The notes beneath the pieces were generated by a model. That model saw only the letters and a list, made by a program, of their open reading frames with translations, made no database searches and had not been told where the DNA came from. The translations under genes were made by a program, and so were the position numbers. Source: Oncomelania hupensis (Eukaryota > Mollusca > Gastropoda > Littorinimorpha > Pomatiopsidae). Taken from it: a DNA stretch of 64,000 nt. Location of the stretch: the NCBI GenBank assembly GCA_036898135.1, contig CM072523.1, positions 36,093,363 to 36,157,362 on the forward strand, read 5' to 3'. Positions within the stretch are counted from its first letter, which is position 1, and each line of letters opens with the position of its first letter. Below are positions 1-14,698 of the stretch, piece after piece.

Positions 1-2480
1 TTATGGGTAGTAATAACCGCAGATTTGATGAACTACAATTTCAAACCATGAACATAAAATGTTTACATATGCATACAGCTACAGTACTTCACTCAACCTT
101 CGCCATATGCCGCTTCCAGATGGTAAATTTCAAATTTGACCTTTTTACAGATTAAAAAAAACACAAAATAATAAAGCCCCAAGTGTATGAACAAGGTTAA
201 AACAAATTGGCTTCTACCATAAATGTAAACCCCAAATGTTTAATTGTAGATTAACTGATTACAGGATTCATGTACTATTAAGTGCTCATTCAGCCTGTTT
301 TACTATGGAGTTTTAAACTAACTTTATGAATGAACATCCAATCAAATCTAAAATGTATTAGCAAGAGCATATTGATAACTGCAACATCACTAATAATGGT
401 AACAGATTTTTTTTAAGTGCAACATTTGGGGTGCAATGATTAGGTTGAGTTACATGGCTTCAGAAACAAGGTGGTGAAACACATACACTGTTGAGAACAC
501 GAACCAAGTAACTGTGAAAATATGCACACAAAACTAGCCCAACCATATTAGGGAACAATACAAACATTTTACAATAACATTAGTATAACCCAAAACTGAT
601 TTGTTATGGTGATTATGATTTTATTCATGAAGTGATTGTTTTCATCAAAAACACTAACCGCTAAAACTATCAAATTGTGATATCAATGCTGTTTTTCATA
701 CTATAAATGTCAACATTATACTAATACTCAATGTTAAAATAAATGTATTCTGCAAAAACTAAATCTTTTATCTGTTAATAATTGCAAAAAAAGTGTTTTT
801 TAAATATACAAAATTATTAATTAAAAAAAAAACAACTTATTCACAGATAAATAATTTTTAAGTCAAATCAAAACCTGAATGTTTTTTTACATAATATAAT
901 TCATCTGTATAGCTTCCAAGAATAAAACATTTGTAATTGACACATTTCTAATGGTTCAGTTCTAGCTCAAAACAGCAGAAGGTCAAATCAACTTATACAG
1001 TTGGAACTGGTTATCTGATTTTATTTTCAAATTCATTTCAGTGTGGCATACCACAATCAAGGTATACCTTTTATTTATTTACTTTATTTTATTTATTTAT
1101 TTGTTTATTTGTTTGTTTATATTTCCTGTTTATAATAATAGCAGCATATTAAAATTAAATGCATCCTAGAAATTTCAGTTATCTAGTTTGCCATCATATC
1201 AATAATATATATAAAAGACTTTTAAAACTCAAAATAAATATAAAATACCAACAAATATGACAAGAAAATGTAATGTGAATAATTCAGAGATGAAATAATC
1301 AAACAACACTCCAATATTACAATAACAAAGCTATGACAATGTGCACCTTTGAAAACCTTCAAATGCCAAGAAAATGGTCAACTGCAAAAATAAGCAGCAA
1401 CGGTGACTTAATGACAGAACAAAACATCTGCAGAATTGCCATCTGAGAAAAGAAGACACATAATGCAGACTATATTTGATAAAGCAGCCTCTTTGAATTT
1501 TCACTATTATTATTTCGGAGTGGGTAGTGTTTCAGAACATATTACATTGTCACCCATGAGCATAAAACTTCAACAAGTTGTTTTCTCAAGGGAAATGGTT
1601 GAGTCGCTGTGGAAAAGGGGACATGGGGAGTAGGGGACATGGGGAGTCACCTATCTTTCCTAAATTGAACCAAACATTTCACACAATTCCTACCCCTATA
1701 AAATTTTAGCCTGGCGGTTGATAGAAGTCGGAAAACTGTCCATGCATTTTTAATTTTTGTGGCAACTAATTATATTAAATCTGCAACCTCTTCTTCAAGA
1801 CTTAATCCCATTTTGAGCCTTTTTGAGGTGTAAAGCATACGAAAAGAACTTAAGCTCACCAACATAAATTATTTAAGGTCAAGGAATTAATTGCTGCAAC
1901 ACAAATTTAAAACTGTCACGTTTTACAAAAGATCCAGAATAGGATGTTCGCTTTGCTTAGGACAGATTTAGAATCTACAGCTGTTAAGTAATGTTGCCGT
2001 TGCTAATATAACCATGTATCCAACACTGGCGAAGATGTCAAATTTATCTTATTGTTGGTACAGAGTCACTAGGAATTGTATAAGGGAAGAAGAAAACATT
2101 GGACAAAATTAGAGATAGGATAAAGCATTCTTGCTTCATGGTGCTTTAGTCAAGTATAATCTGCATTTTCCTTCCCTCATAAACCTCATTATAGCACTCC
2201 AATAACACAAAATTCTAACATAGTAGCCAATCTCACCAACACATCTTCAGCATGGCACTAGCTAACATCACTGTTGCTGCAGGGACAAATAAAATTAACC
2301 AAATGTCACAATCTCTGCCTGCATAGACAATGGTTGGAATTTTAAGAACAATGTAATATATCATTTTTATTTTTAAACTGTGTATAAGATAGATGCATTT
2401 ACAACTTTATTTGAAAGAAGTTTACAGCAAAATAAAAACCCATACCACAATCCCATAAATACTTAAACAACACATCAAAC

Positions 2481-2512
2481 AAAATAAATAAATAAGTAAA
2501 TAAATAAATAAA
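2481..2512 (-). promoter_or_regulatory. Candidate AU-rich element (overlapping AUUUA pentamers)
   Basis: Read on the minus strand this stretch gives five ATTTA pentamers, most of them overlapping, including a TTATTTATT nonamer. If the gene's 3'UTR extends about 1.35 kb past its stop, the mRNA would carry an ARE of the kind bound by TTP/HuR-type proteins. Transcription this far downstream is not shown by the sequence, and simple AAAT microsatellite drift is the alternative. Confidence 0.25.
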
Positions 2513-3421
2513 CCACTTTGCCAAAGAAATGTAATGAAACTGATATCACTGTACTCCCCCTTTTTCACATCACTTTGCACAAGAAATCTAGTGAAACTCA
2601 GGTATCATTGTAGTCCATCTAAGCCCACTTATAGAATTCATAACTATAGGCTTGTGTTCTCTTATTATCATATTATTTGAGATAGAATTTAATTCCCTAA
2701 TGTGTCCCCTTCCGACATCTCCCCGCCACCTTTATCGAACAAACTTAGGCAATACTTAGTTTCAAAGACTTGTCCTTTCTGTGAAGACTAGAGGAGATTT
2801 AAACCAAGATACTGACACACAAAGAACAAATTTGAATCTGTGCTCAAAATGCACAAAAAAGAGCAAAAGTTTTGTGTAAATACTGTTATATCTGTCATCA
2901 AAAGATGCATAACACAAAAATTCTTAGGAATTTCAAATTGATTAGGTAGAAAAAAACAAAGAAGGCCTATTTATCTTTCAAACTCTAGAATTAAAACTGA
3001 AGTATGGTTTATGGCCTACATGAAAGAAAAAGGTCCGAATTAAAGTATATAAAATGAGGTGTGTATAAATGACTGATGAAGAAAAAGGAAATCACAAACA
3101 GGATTATGTTTATTTATTTTGTAAGTCAAGAAGGCATTGTATTTGTGATGATTCATGTATTTTGGATCACAAAACAACCCATCATGCATTTGGATGCTGA
3201 TACCTTCGAGTAAATGTCCGAGTATAGCTGCATTACAGAAACAAGGGATCAAACTCAAACACAAAGAAACAATGTCAGAAAAAGATATTGACAGTTTTTA
3301 GGGTTTTTTATCTCCTTATTTCATTATTCGCAAATGAAAACAAAAAATCCTATTATAGTCAAATCATAAAAAAGTACTAATAACATTAAAACAAGAACAG
3401 ATAAACTTATCAGAATTATTT

Positions 3422-3427
3422 TTTATT
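3422..3427 (-). terminator. Candidate poly(A) signal AATAAA
   Basis: AATAAA on the minus strand, about 425 nt past the stop codon and the first exact hexamer I find downstream of it. It is followed within about 30 nt by a T/GT-rich stretch on the minus strand (3385-3410) suited to a downstream element. Other AATAAA copies occur further on (around 3108-3118 and 1080-1110), so alternative 3' ends are possible. Confidence 0.4.
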
Positions 3428-3851
3428 TGCATAAATCTACTGAAAGAGAAAGCAAGACTAAAATAATTATAGAAACCAAAGTGATCAATAAAGACAGAAT
3501 CAATAAAGTAAATATGTTGTGTAGCAAAAGCACAAACCTTGAGTATTTAATAAATGTTCAATAAAAGCACAAGAACAATAAAGTGACCAATATTGGTGAA
3601 ATACACGTTAACAACAACTCTAGTATAATAGAAGGAAGTGAATAAATATCTTTGCTTAACAAATACGTGAGCAACAATTATTTTCTAATTTCATTAAGAA
3701 TATATAAAACTTCTCTGAATACAAAAAAAAAAAAAAAAAAAAAATCTTGAATACAGTGTACAAATAACAGACAAAAAGTATTTTTAAAACACCCAAGAGC
3801 AAAGTAGAATAGCGTAACAAAAGTCATGATAGTGCCAAACAAAAAAATCGC

Positions 3852-3959
3852 TCACATTTCTTCTTGATCGTTCATGCCCTCCTCCGCCACCAAGATGTCA
3901 TATTCTTCAGCAGCATAGCGGTCCCAATCAGAAATCTCATTGCCAGCTGCATCCAGCTC
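3852..3959 (-). CDS. PPP2R3A: PPP2R3A-like exon 12 (terminal coding exon)
   Basis: Encodes residues 835-869 and the TGA stop. It starts in phase 0 after a TTCAAAG acceptor. It carries the conserved acidic tail segment [18 protein letters not shown] and then ends quickly; the longer C-terminal tails of the vertebrate proteins are absent. Confidence 0.93.
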   Translation of the reverse strand, partial: ELDAAGNEISDWDRYAAEEYDILVAEEGMNDQEEM

Positions 3960-6900
3960 CTTTGAACAAATAAACATAAAATTAAATACAGGAACTCCCA
4001 AAAGAAATAAACAATCAATTAAACAATCAATCATCAGAATGATAATGGCATATCCTGGAAGCCTGAAATACTGGTTCAACAAAAAAAATAAAAAGCTTGG
4101 TTCAAGAAAACTTGATTTTAGAATTTAGTAAATACTATTAGGATTTTAAAAAATAAAACTTTTAAGAAGACGGGACAGAGGACTGATGGCCAAAGGCGAT
4201 AAAACACACCACATTAAAAAGTTCTAAGAAAAACGTACTAAATGGAGTGACTGGAATTCAGCAAAAAAGGTTGCCAGTCGAGGGAGTCACCTACAAGATT
4301 TAGGTTACAGAGAGGACGCTTACTCACATTTGGCAACTAGGTGAGTGCATTCAACACTCCTGACCAAACGTAACTAAACAAACATGATCTACATACCCTC
4401 GCATTGGCAAACGGATCCTTCTGTTCGTGGTCGAGGAATTTGTCCAAGTTGAAGAAAGTGTCAAAGAAAATGTTGGCCATGCGACAGTTCTTCAAATCGC
4501 TGAGTGTTATCCGCTCTTCTATCCTCGGCCGCACAAGGTCAAACATCTACAAACAGACGACATAGAACGTTACACACTGACATTTTATACATTGTAAGAG
4601 GTCACAAGCCAATGGTGAGTTTTCATAAAGCAATCAATATCTGCCAGCCCATTCCCAGAAACTTATTGTCACTCTTCATGTCTTTTGTTATTTATTTATT
4701 TATTTAAATTAAAATTAAACTATTTTTTTTGTAAATGTTGAGCAGAAAACCATCTATGTCAAGTTTGAAGTTTCAAAACTTGTTTTTATTATAAATAATG
4801 ATAATCTTTCTAAACTACAACGTTTGTCAAACTAAATTAATGGAATTTTTTAAAATATATATTTTATTTGTATGTTTACATTTTATTAGACTCATAATAC
4901 TTTAGTTCCCATATACAGTCCTGCATGAACATGTGACATGTATTCATCTGATGGAGTGCACCATGTTGCTAAATTACTTCCCTTGCTATAGACTGCACAA
5001 GAACTCTTCGTTATTTTGTGTGCGTGTGCCTCGAGCATTGTTAATGCAAATGGTCATCAATCGTGCCCTCAACACAATTCATAATGAAAACCAAATCAAA
5101 ATATGAATACATCTACTATCTGACTACTTTAAACTGCCCTCGATACTTATCCAAACCTTGTCCCATTTTTCATTCTGGCAAAACACTTCCCCGCAAACAA
5201 TTCTGCCCTATCTCTTAATAATGTAATAGCAATATTCCGCATTGTTATTTTTCTGGGAGTGGGAAAACATGCAAACATGAAAAATGTTGTGAAACATGGA
5301 CCCTCACAGCAGACCTGCAACTAAGAATACGAAGCATGGAGATGAGGTGCTACAGAAGACTTCTGGGCATTGCCTATACCCAGCACATCCCCAACGACGA
5401 AGTCCAACACACCATCACACAAGCCATTAGACAACATGATGACATGCTCACAGTGGTGAAGAAACGGAAACTCCGATGGTATGGCCACGTCACCATAGCT
5501 TCAGGCCTTGCAAAGACCATCCTGCAAGGCACGGTGCAAGGATGCAGAAGAAGAGGGAGACAGAAAAAGAGGTGAGAGGACAACATTCTAGAATGGATTG
5601 GCTTAACTCTGAGCGAAGCCATGAAGGTTGCTGAGGACAGAGAAAGATGGAGTACACTGGTTAAACGATCAGACAGGGAGTGTGGAGGGGTTGCGGGAGG
5701 GGATGTTTACATCAATTCCACATTTGATACATTCTCCGAGTTTGCACAATTCATTTAGCAATATTCAAACAAACTTTTAATAAGCCCAATTTTGATCTTT
5801 TTTTTTTTAAAGCATCTGTCTGAATGTTTTGGAAAGTTTCAACCTGCACTTCAAAGGCTAACCTGGCATAAGCAGTCTTCGAAAGGAAGTTTTTCAATGC
5901 CCATGGCTTCCATTTTCTGCATCTGTTCTTCATAAAAGTATTCCATCTCGTACATAGAGATCACTCCATCACCATCCAGGTCCATACAGCGAAACCAATA
6001 CTCTATGCTGCACACACAACATCAAACTAATTAAACAAAAAAACAATAAATACACAACAATACATTAAAATACATCAAAAATGTAAAATATATAAATAAA
6101 CAAATAAAGAAATAAAATAAAAAATACAGACCTAAAGAAATAAATCCGGCAAGAAATGTATTGTTAAAAAAACCAAAAGTAAACATAACTAAACTAAACG
6201 ACAAGTCTGTACAGCTAACCTAGTATTTCTATGCAGGAACGAAAACAATTTTATATCCCCCCAAAATAAACATACCTGAATGAATAAATAAACAAATCTG
6301 CATACCAGATAATTAAAAAAGGCAATCTTGAATTCATGAATTAGGACATGGAGTCAGAAGTCCCTCCTCGCACAACATTGTAAAAGTTAGTATGCTAACA
6401 TTCACACCCATTATACCACAAGGAAGAAGAAGAGAGAAATACAGAATGTCATACTGCAAGGGAGAATAGAGAGCATCATCACCTTGTCGGATGTTTCTTG
6501 TCTTCTTCCGCCATCAAAAACCACACAAACTCTTTGTATGACATCCTGCCCTCCTGGAAGTCTTTACCCCTGGAGAACACAACAGAAAATATTTGTAAAC
6601 GCACCAAGTATAACAATCCCAATGCGCTGAAAAACCACAGAGACATTGATAAACACACAGATACTAATAAGATTTCATCTGCAGCATACTTCACGTATGT
6701 CCATCGAAACACTGAATTCCTCATAATACCATGAGAAGATTACGTTTTTTTGTTGTTTTTTTAATGAGCAAGTTAGTAAAAGAGGTAATGGTTTTCCGAT
6801 GGTCTTTTGGCCAAGGAGAAGAATAGTTCTTGGGATCTTCTTTCTCTCAAGGCCAGCTTTCTGAGGTTTGTGTTTCCCCTGCTCCTAGCTTTCTCTTCCT

Positions 6901-9190
6901 CAGTTCTAAATACAGTCATGTATCCTATCACAACTCAGAGAATGGGACACGGGTGCAACAGTAAAACAAAGAATGAAAACAATAAACAAATAAATAAATT
7001 AGAAAATATAAATAAATTGAATCAAGAATATTCCCAAACAAGAGGGAAAATATCTGACATGATACAGTACCTTGTAACAGCACCAGAGAATATCCTATCG
7101 ATGATTCTTGAGTTGAGAGCTGAAGCAAAAGCACAATCAGGTCTTGAAATTACATGTCTCTACACACCAGCCATAAATTCAATAAAAACATGAATCAAAG
7201 GATCGCACCCACACAAAAAATATATTATAAAATAAATTAATCAATCAACAGTGAAACAGCTTAGGATGTTCATGTAACATAAAATTCCATTGGCTAGGCA
7301 GCAATCATTATGCATGTAAAAACAGTCAATGGGCAGCAATCATTATGCATGAGAAAACAGTCATGTACAAAGTGCATAAATTATATTTTGAATAAGGAGT
7401 AATGAATTATCTTCAGACTTATTCTTCATAACTTATTCATACCAGCATGTTCCATTCATATATATATTCCCTTGCACATCAAAGTGTCATGCCTAGCAAG
7501 ATTATGAAAACATCCATTGTTTAATACTATAAGAAAACTAATTGTTCAACCATACCGTGATCATTGTGCCGCGAGAGATCATTCTTGTCAATGAAAAGGT
7601 CGTGGTCTTTGTCAAGCTCCCAGAACTTGCAGTAGATAACGTAGAAGTGTTCGTAGGAGAAGAACTCTGTGACCTGGTTGATATCTTCTTCATCTTCTAA
7701 TGTTGCTAATACCTGCACAGAAAGGAACCAAAATATACACAGTGAATCAAGTGATGCAGGCTGTGTTGAAAGCCCTGACAGATGACTTCTAAATGGCAGT
7801 TTTTATTTACATAATTATAGTTGTGATTACACTAAGGATTTTGAGACTCTCAATGTTTCCAGTGTTCACCTAACAACTTACTGTCATGACTGGTCTCCAG
7901 GAAATGCGACACTGGCAATAGTAATCACTGTTGCATGATTAATGATCTATAACTATAGTTTGTCTTGCCTGATCAAACAACAAATATCTGTGATGTTTCA
8001 CTGACAATTAAAATTCTGTTTATGATTTTTTTTTTTTGTAAATTAAAAAAATAATATATATAGCATTGCGCATAAACAAACACGATAATAACATAAAATA
8101 TGCCATGCACTTCAGCGTGTGATATCACTTATTTATTTTTCTTTCTTTTTGTCTATGACATCGCTTTGCTTTTGCTTGGATTGTGTTTTACACTTGAAAA
8201 CGGTTTTAAAAATGAAAATTTGTGCATTTACCTTCAGAGTTAAGGGTTTGTTTTTTTAATTTCTTCTTTTAGTATGGCTTTGCTTTTCCTCCTGTCTTCT
8301 ATTATTGTCTTCTTTTTTACTTGCCTGCAAAAAGTTGCTTTTTCTGAGTTCTGACACTGTTATCCGTCCTGACCACGACCGGTTGATGCTGAAGAATATC
8401 CTAGATATAACCTGAAACAAGAGTAAAGAGCTAGTGAAAACCAAACACTGCATTATGTGAATGAAAGATTATTATTTTCTACCTCATTGTCTGTCAGACT
8501 CACATTCAACTGTCCCATCTGACTTCGGCAGTGAACCATGTGATCTCAAAAAATAAAAATAAAAATAAATAAATAATATATATTATCAATAACTAATCAC
8601 TAAACACGCATGAATACAGCAAATATGCGCTGAAATGTCCGCCTAAAACACATGCAAACGTTATAGTTTATATGTTTACACACTAATAAGTTTTAAATAC
8701 TCATATTTATCTGTTTTTACGTTAACCCGTTTTACTGCTTATTTAAAATATTTGCATTATGAAAATATGTCCATGTGTTTGAAGGAATGTGTATACATAA
8801 TTTTTAATTCCTTTGTTTCAATACTTTTCTGTTTATTTATCACTTGTGAGAAACATGCGTCTTTCTGTGTGTCTGGTCCTGATTTGGCTCTGAAGAGTCC
8901 GCTGGGCCTAAAGCAATAATCATGTAATGTACTTTATGTGTGTGTAAAAGAAGAATGAATGGACACGTTTAATTGACAGACAATGTAATTTCCATGCTTT
9001 TGGATTAATAAAGTAATATCTTATCTTATCTTATAATATTTCTTCTTAGAACCTCTCCTCTTGATTTACAATTTTAATTCTCACTTTACAAAAAAAATCT
9101 GAAGCTCAAACATCATCTATCGTTTTGCAATTGTTGGCCGTTTTCAAATGTTGTATTTTTTACTTTTTTCTATGTGATGTCAAATGTATA

Positions 9191-9244
<54 letters not shown>

Positions 9245-9255
9245 GGTGGGTGTGT

Positions 9256-9293
<38 letters not shown>

Positions 9294-12200
9294 ATGAGTG
9301 CAAGTGTGTGTACATGCGCAGGCGTGTGTGTGTAATGAGTATGTACTGATTTTTTTTACTGTGCATTATTTTACTTTGTTTTGTTTTTAAAATGCGCTTT
9401 TAGCCGATAGAACTGTCTGATATAGAGCTTTATGAATATAATTCTTAAAATAGTTATTGTTATAATCTGATCAGCATCAATAGATAACATTGATTTGGAA
9501 AGAGGAGAGTTAACGAAGCAGTAAAACTGGAGCACATGAAAACCTATATATGTTAAAATGTATAGCAGTGCTATAAATTACAGGTGTCACATGTAAAATG
9601 ACAATGTAATATATAATGTAAAAAGTCTGGGGAATAAATTACACAGATAATAAACACGTGTTTGCTTTGAGTTGCACTAATGTATAATTCTGCTAGGATA
9701 GTAACTGTAGAGTATGGCCTAGCATGGCTGATTGTGGATATTAAGTTTTATCCGTGTAATTCGTGCAGAATGCAAGTTTTGAAGAAAGGTGAGCGATAGG
9801 TTTTGCAAGCGCAATAAGAATCATCACTTCTTTGCCGTCTTCTAGAGTAGAAGCACGTTGTAATACGTTTGTGGTTTTCGCTAGGTTAGCGATTATTTAT
9901 GTTTGTGAAAACTGGTGTTTTAATATTTCATTATTTAGGCATAAATAACGGAGCGCTGTTGAAAGTGATAATTATATTATTTCTGTGGCAGAAATATATT
10001 AACAGCGTGTGCAGTTTTCATTGTCAAAGCAAAGTGTTTTGTGAGCCTGTGGACATATTGCAGGGTCATGTCAGTGACAAGTGACAGTTGTGTCAGGATA
10101 GAATAAAACAGGATAAAAGCAGGTCTAGTCTTGTGGAACTATAGTAGGCCTGGATTATCTGTGTCACATTCGTTCATTGGATACTCTTTTATAAAACAAC
10201 ATAATCTTTTGAGGTGAGAATTTATTATTTTCTTTTATCATTATTGATGCAGACAGTCGTTTGTTTACCCCAATGTTCTTTGCAGGATGACAGCAGTGCT
10301 GGGCGCAGGGTCGTTTATTACTCATAATAAACGAAGCACTGTATTTTTCTGATGGTGTAAACTTTGCCTATTAGGTAAGGTTGTGGGAGTAGGGATACTG
10401 TATGGTCTTTCAGCATGTTGCAGATTTTCTCTTCTCTCGGATCCCGCGCCTGGGGAGTTTTCCCGGATCCATAGCCAGGGGAAGAGAGGACCATCCAACC
10501 ACAGCACCACACAACCACGCCACCATCCTTACAGCCAACCAACCACCTACCAGTCCACTGCCGCCGCCAACACCGACGCAGTTCACCACCATCATCAGCA
10601 GCATCATCACCAACAGGGGCTACCACTGCACTTCTTAGCTGAGCTAAGTAGCATTGCTGAAGCCATCGGTATTTCCGATACCCCACCAGATGATGAGAAC
10701 TGTTAATCTGATTAAACTCTAAAGGATTTTGGGGATAACAAACCAGACTGTTATTTTAAGAATATTTCGGGTATTTGTACAGATTATTTGAAACATTTTC
10801 GGCAGATTTTGTAAATCGTGGTCCAGTAGTGTAAATAATAACAAAAAGGGAAATTTTACACCGTTGTTTCGAGTTTCTTTATTCTTTCAAACTACCTTTT
10901 ATCTAAACTTAACTTGTTCTTGGAACGAGACGTAGGAGGGTCTCTTCACAAAAACTCTTCACGTGACAACAGGTATTGAGGTAGGAGTAAGGGGCGACAA
11001 AAGGAAACACTTTTGATGTTGAAAATCACATTGCACTGGATGTGCTAAGGGGAAAAAAACTCGATAAGATAAAGATAAACTCACTGTGTGTATATATCTG
11101 GAATGGAACTCAGGAGCATCTTGCAAGAAAGTCAGACCTGGGTGATGGTCTACCACATCCTGAAACACAACAAGAAATGTATTATATTTATTTATTTATC
11201 TATTAGAAACATGTTAATTACTTAATTTATTTATCTATTTAAATGTGATTTTTTTTCTTCGGGGTGGGCTGCATGCGTGCTTACCCATACCCTCTTCCCT
11301 CCCACACACACATGCAAATGCCCACACACACAAACTTGTACACATACATGCTCACACAATTAGTAATTAATGCAAGAGAATTTCTGGTTGAAGCAAACAC
11401 ATTTCTGCTTGGTTTTGTTTTGGTCTTTCTTTTTGTTCAACTCTTGTCAAATCTGAGTACTTTTTTTTTTTTTAAATTCACACTGGCACTGGTTTTGACA
11501 TATTGCACCACAGCATAATCTGTACAAAATGTCATAAATATGGTGGTTACCTGTACAAGGGGCACCCAGTCATCAAAGTCCAAATCCATACGACCAGGTC
11601 TGGCAAGCAGGCGCATAAACCTTGATGCATCATCATGGCAAGATGAAAACACCCTGAAATAATTCAAACATTTCATGATTAAAACACCCTAAAATCATTC
11701 ACAACATTTCATGATAAAACAGCCTGAAATTATTCACAACATTTTCATGTTATGTTATCTGTGATGTGACACTAACTACCTGAGAATACCATCCATCCAA
11801 AATATAGATGCCCACTTTTATACAAATTGTAATTCTTGCACTTGGTCCAGTTGTACATGTTAAAATAATAGAGTTAAAGATGACAATAATACAATGTCAA
11901 AATAAGATGTGACACAAAATGGAGGACACAAAATAATAAAATTCAACATCTGTCCTCTTGGAGGGGATTAGGTACTTTTTCTGTCATTCCTTGTAACTTG
12001 TGCAGTATTTCATCTCAAGTTACTATCTCTTGTTTATCTATTGTCAATCTATTCCCATATTCCCACATCTTGTGTCTTAAGAAGATCTTATTACTGTTCC
12101 CTTTCCTGCAGCAAATCTACTTACTCCTAGTGTTTGCCATAAAGACTGCGTGGTTCTGAATGTCTTGATTTCAGCTGGGAATACATTATTGTTATAAATC

Positions 12201-12761
12201 CAATTCAATGTCCGTTGGTATAGTATAGAGCTCCATTAATCCCTCCATAACTGAACTTACTTTTTCAGCAATGTAGTGAAAGACTGTAGCGTAACAAAGC
12301 CTTGTTTGTCACCTCCAGCATTCCGGAACAACAGGATCTTCCAGTACACTGGAAACCCACAGGCCTGTAAATAAAACAAAATAAACATCATGACGTAAGG
12401 AGTAACTTTTGTAACATTCAAAGGCATTAGGCCTGGCTTTAAAATTCCCCAATTAAGATTTTTTTTTTAAAAAGACTACAGCCTTGAAAAAGAACAACAG
12501 CACACAATTTGACCCACAGTAATCTACATTGGAAAGCTACTTCATCAGTATTATGTACAGTTTTGATGTGCTACAGCCTTGGACAAAGAGGTATTCTTTG
12601 TGTGTGTGTTTTCACTTGGCAATAAAGAATTGTGTAGCCCTTGTTCTAGCTTTTGTAGGCATGAAATGTAAATTAACCAATTAAGATGAAGCACACAAGG
12701 AATATGAGAAAGCATGATTACCTATGTTAAGAGCGGTGAGCCCAGCCATGTACAAGCTTAC

Positions 12762-12847
<86 letters not shown>

Positions 12848-14600
12848 TTCAGCTTGCTATTCTTTGTTTGGAACTGAAATGTGTTATGTACTTTATAAAA
12901 AAAAAAAAAAAAGAAGACGCCAAAAGAGAACAGAATGTTACAAATAGATGATGCGAGCGTTGTGGCCAAGTGGGCTAAGGCGGGACTACCTTGCCTTGTC
13001 CACAGGCCAGAAACCAATGGCGCCTGACAGGTGTGGGTTCGATCCAGCATCTGGGCGTTATGTTCCTCCGAATATTATTTACTTTCGACTCGGGCAACGT
13101 CTCGGGGGTTTTCTCCGGGTACTCCGGTTTGCTCCCCCAGCAAAAATTTCAAAATCACAACTAATGTTGGGTAGGTTGGGTTTGGGCGTGCCACAGGCTG
13201 TGACTACACTTTCCCCAGGGGAGGCGGCCAAGAATTTCTCTATGGAAAAGGGACAATAAGGTAAATAAAATTAAAATTAAATTAAATTAGAAGGAGGTGT
13301 GGAAATGAGAGAGGATGGGGAAAATAATTATAAGGGTGGTGGGGTTGGTGGTGATGACAGAGAAACTGAGATCTCAGAGCGAGAGAAGCCAAACGGAGAA
13401 ACAGCCATGAGACAGACCGACCGAAACAGCTACAAAAAAAAATGATGTGCACACGGTATATAAAGTCCAAGGTCAGCATCCTTTGTGTACAGTGAGCGAA
13501 CAGGGATGCAACTAACTATAAACAAGACAACAACAGGAGCAAAGAGGTTACGGTAGTGGAAAACTGCCAGGTCGTGGGCAACCTTCCAAACAAATGTCAG
13601 TGACTGAAGTCTACGTGAGATACATACACTCTGTGCACACGGTAAGCCAACTTCAAGAGTCGTGATTTTGTGCCAGAGTGACTATTTCTTCATCGTACTA
13701 CACGGTCGAGTTCCTGGCTCCAGGATCTGCTTCAATCAAGCAAGACTAGGCAGAACCTACCTCAATGAAGTGGCTCTATGAATGCGAGGAATCGTGAGAA
13801 CTAGAAACATGCTCAAGATGATGTTAGGTTATTTTATGCCAGAATGAGAAGACAGACTTGTATACAGCTAGCGTAGGGTATCGATCCTGTAAACCACAAA
13901 AGCTAATGCCTTTAACCTGATTTTTTTATCATAAATAAGTCTCTGAATCTTATTCTTAATCATGGTTACTGTTGTTTTAGTTTATTTGAAGGTTTTTATT
14001 TTATTTTGTTTAAATTTGTATTCCTCAACCTTCCCTAAAACCTTTACCTTCAACTTCCGTGTGTACAAACAGGCCCAAAGAAAAGAAGACAACAAGGAAA
14101 TAGGACAATATGAACGGTTGATATAGCTATAAACGGTTGATGTAGCTAAGAACGGGGTTGGCGGAAGTAGCTGAGAATATGGGATAGCATGACTATGAGG
14201 ATGAGGAAATGGGGTGGAGTTGAGTGGGGGTGGTGAGGAGGGAGAGGGGGGGGGGTCTGATGTAGGGCAGGAGAGGGTGAGAGTGGGGAGGGAAGGAATA
14301 AGTTGGGCAACGCTCCAAATGCGAGTCAGAGTGACTGAAGAGCTAGCTGCTGGTACATAAAGAAGGCAAGCACAGCAGTCTCCTAAGTCATTATCGTCCC
14401 TTATACGCTTATGTGTCCGGGGACGTTAATCTATATAACTAACTAACTAACTAACTAACAGTCTCCTATATGCCTTTGTGTCGTGGACTATAAATTTATT
14501 AACTGAACTGTACAGACTGGGGATGATTGAAGAAGCAGACGCGACTGAGCTGCCAAATGAGTGAAAGCGAATGGCTGGACCCTGACACAGGTAAATGGAG

Positions 14601-14698
<98 letters not shown>

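Larger units (their letters stand above)
1..3851. other. Downstream flank / possible 3'UTR of the PPP2R3A-like gene
   Basis: AT-rich sequence without a supported coding region; the only ORFs are short and not protein-like. Relative to the minus-strand gene it lies after the stop codon, so an unknown part is 3'UTR. It contains a candidate poly(A) signal at 3422-3427, an AU-rich element at 2481-2512, T-rich ATTT repeats at 1070-1116 and a short duplicated GGGGACATGGGGAG at 1617-1646. I see no tRNA, SINE head or transposon ORF here. Confidence 0.6.

Noticed and set aside
8315..8320. Alternative GT donor after exon 6 (four bases beyond the GC site)
   Set aside because: Would add four bases and shift the frame relative to exon 7.
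10318..10686. Minus-strand ORF overlapping the candidate plus-strand exon
   Set aside because: Trp/Cys-rich, no splice context, and it is the complement of His/Gln/Pro codons.
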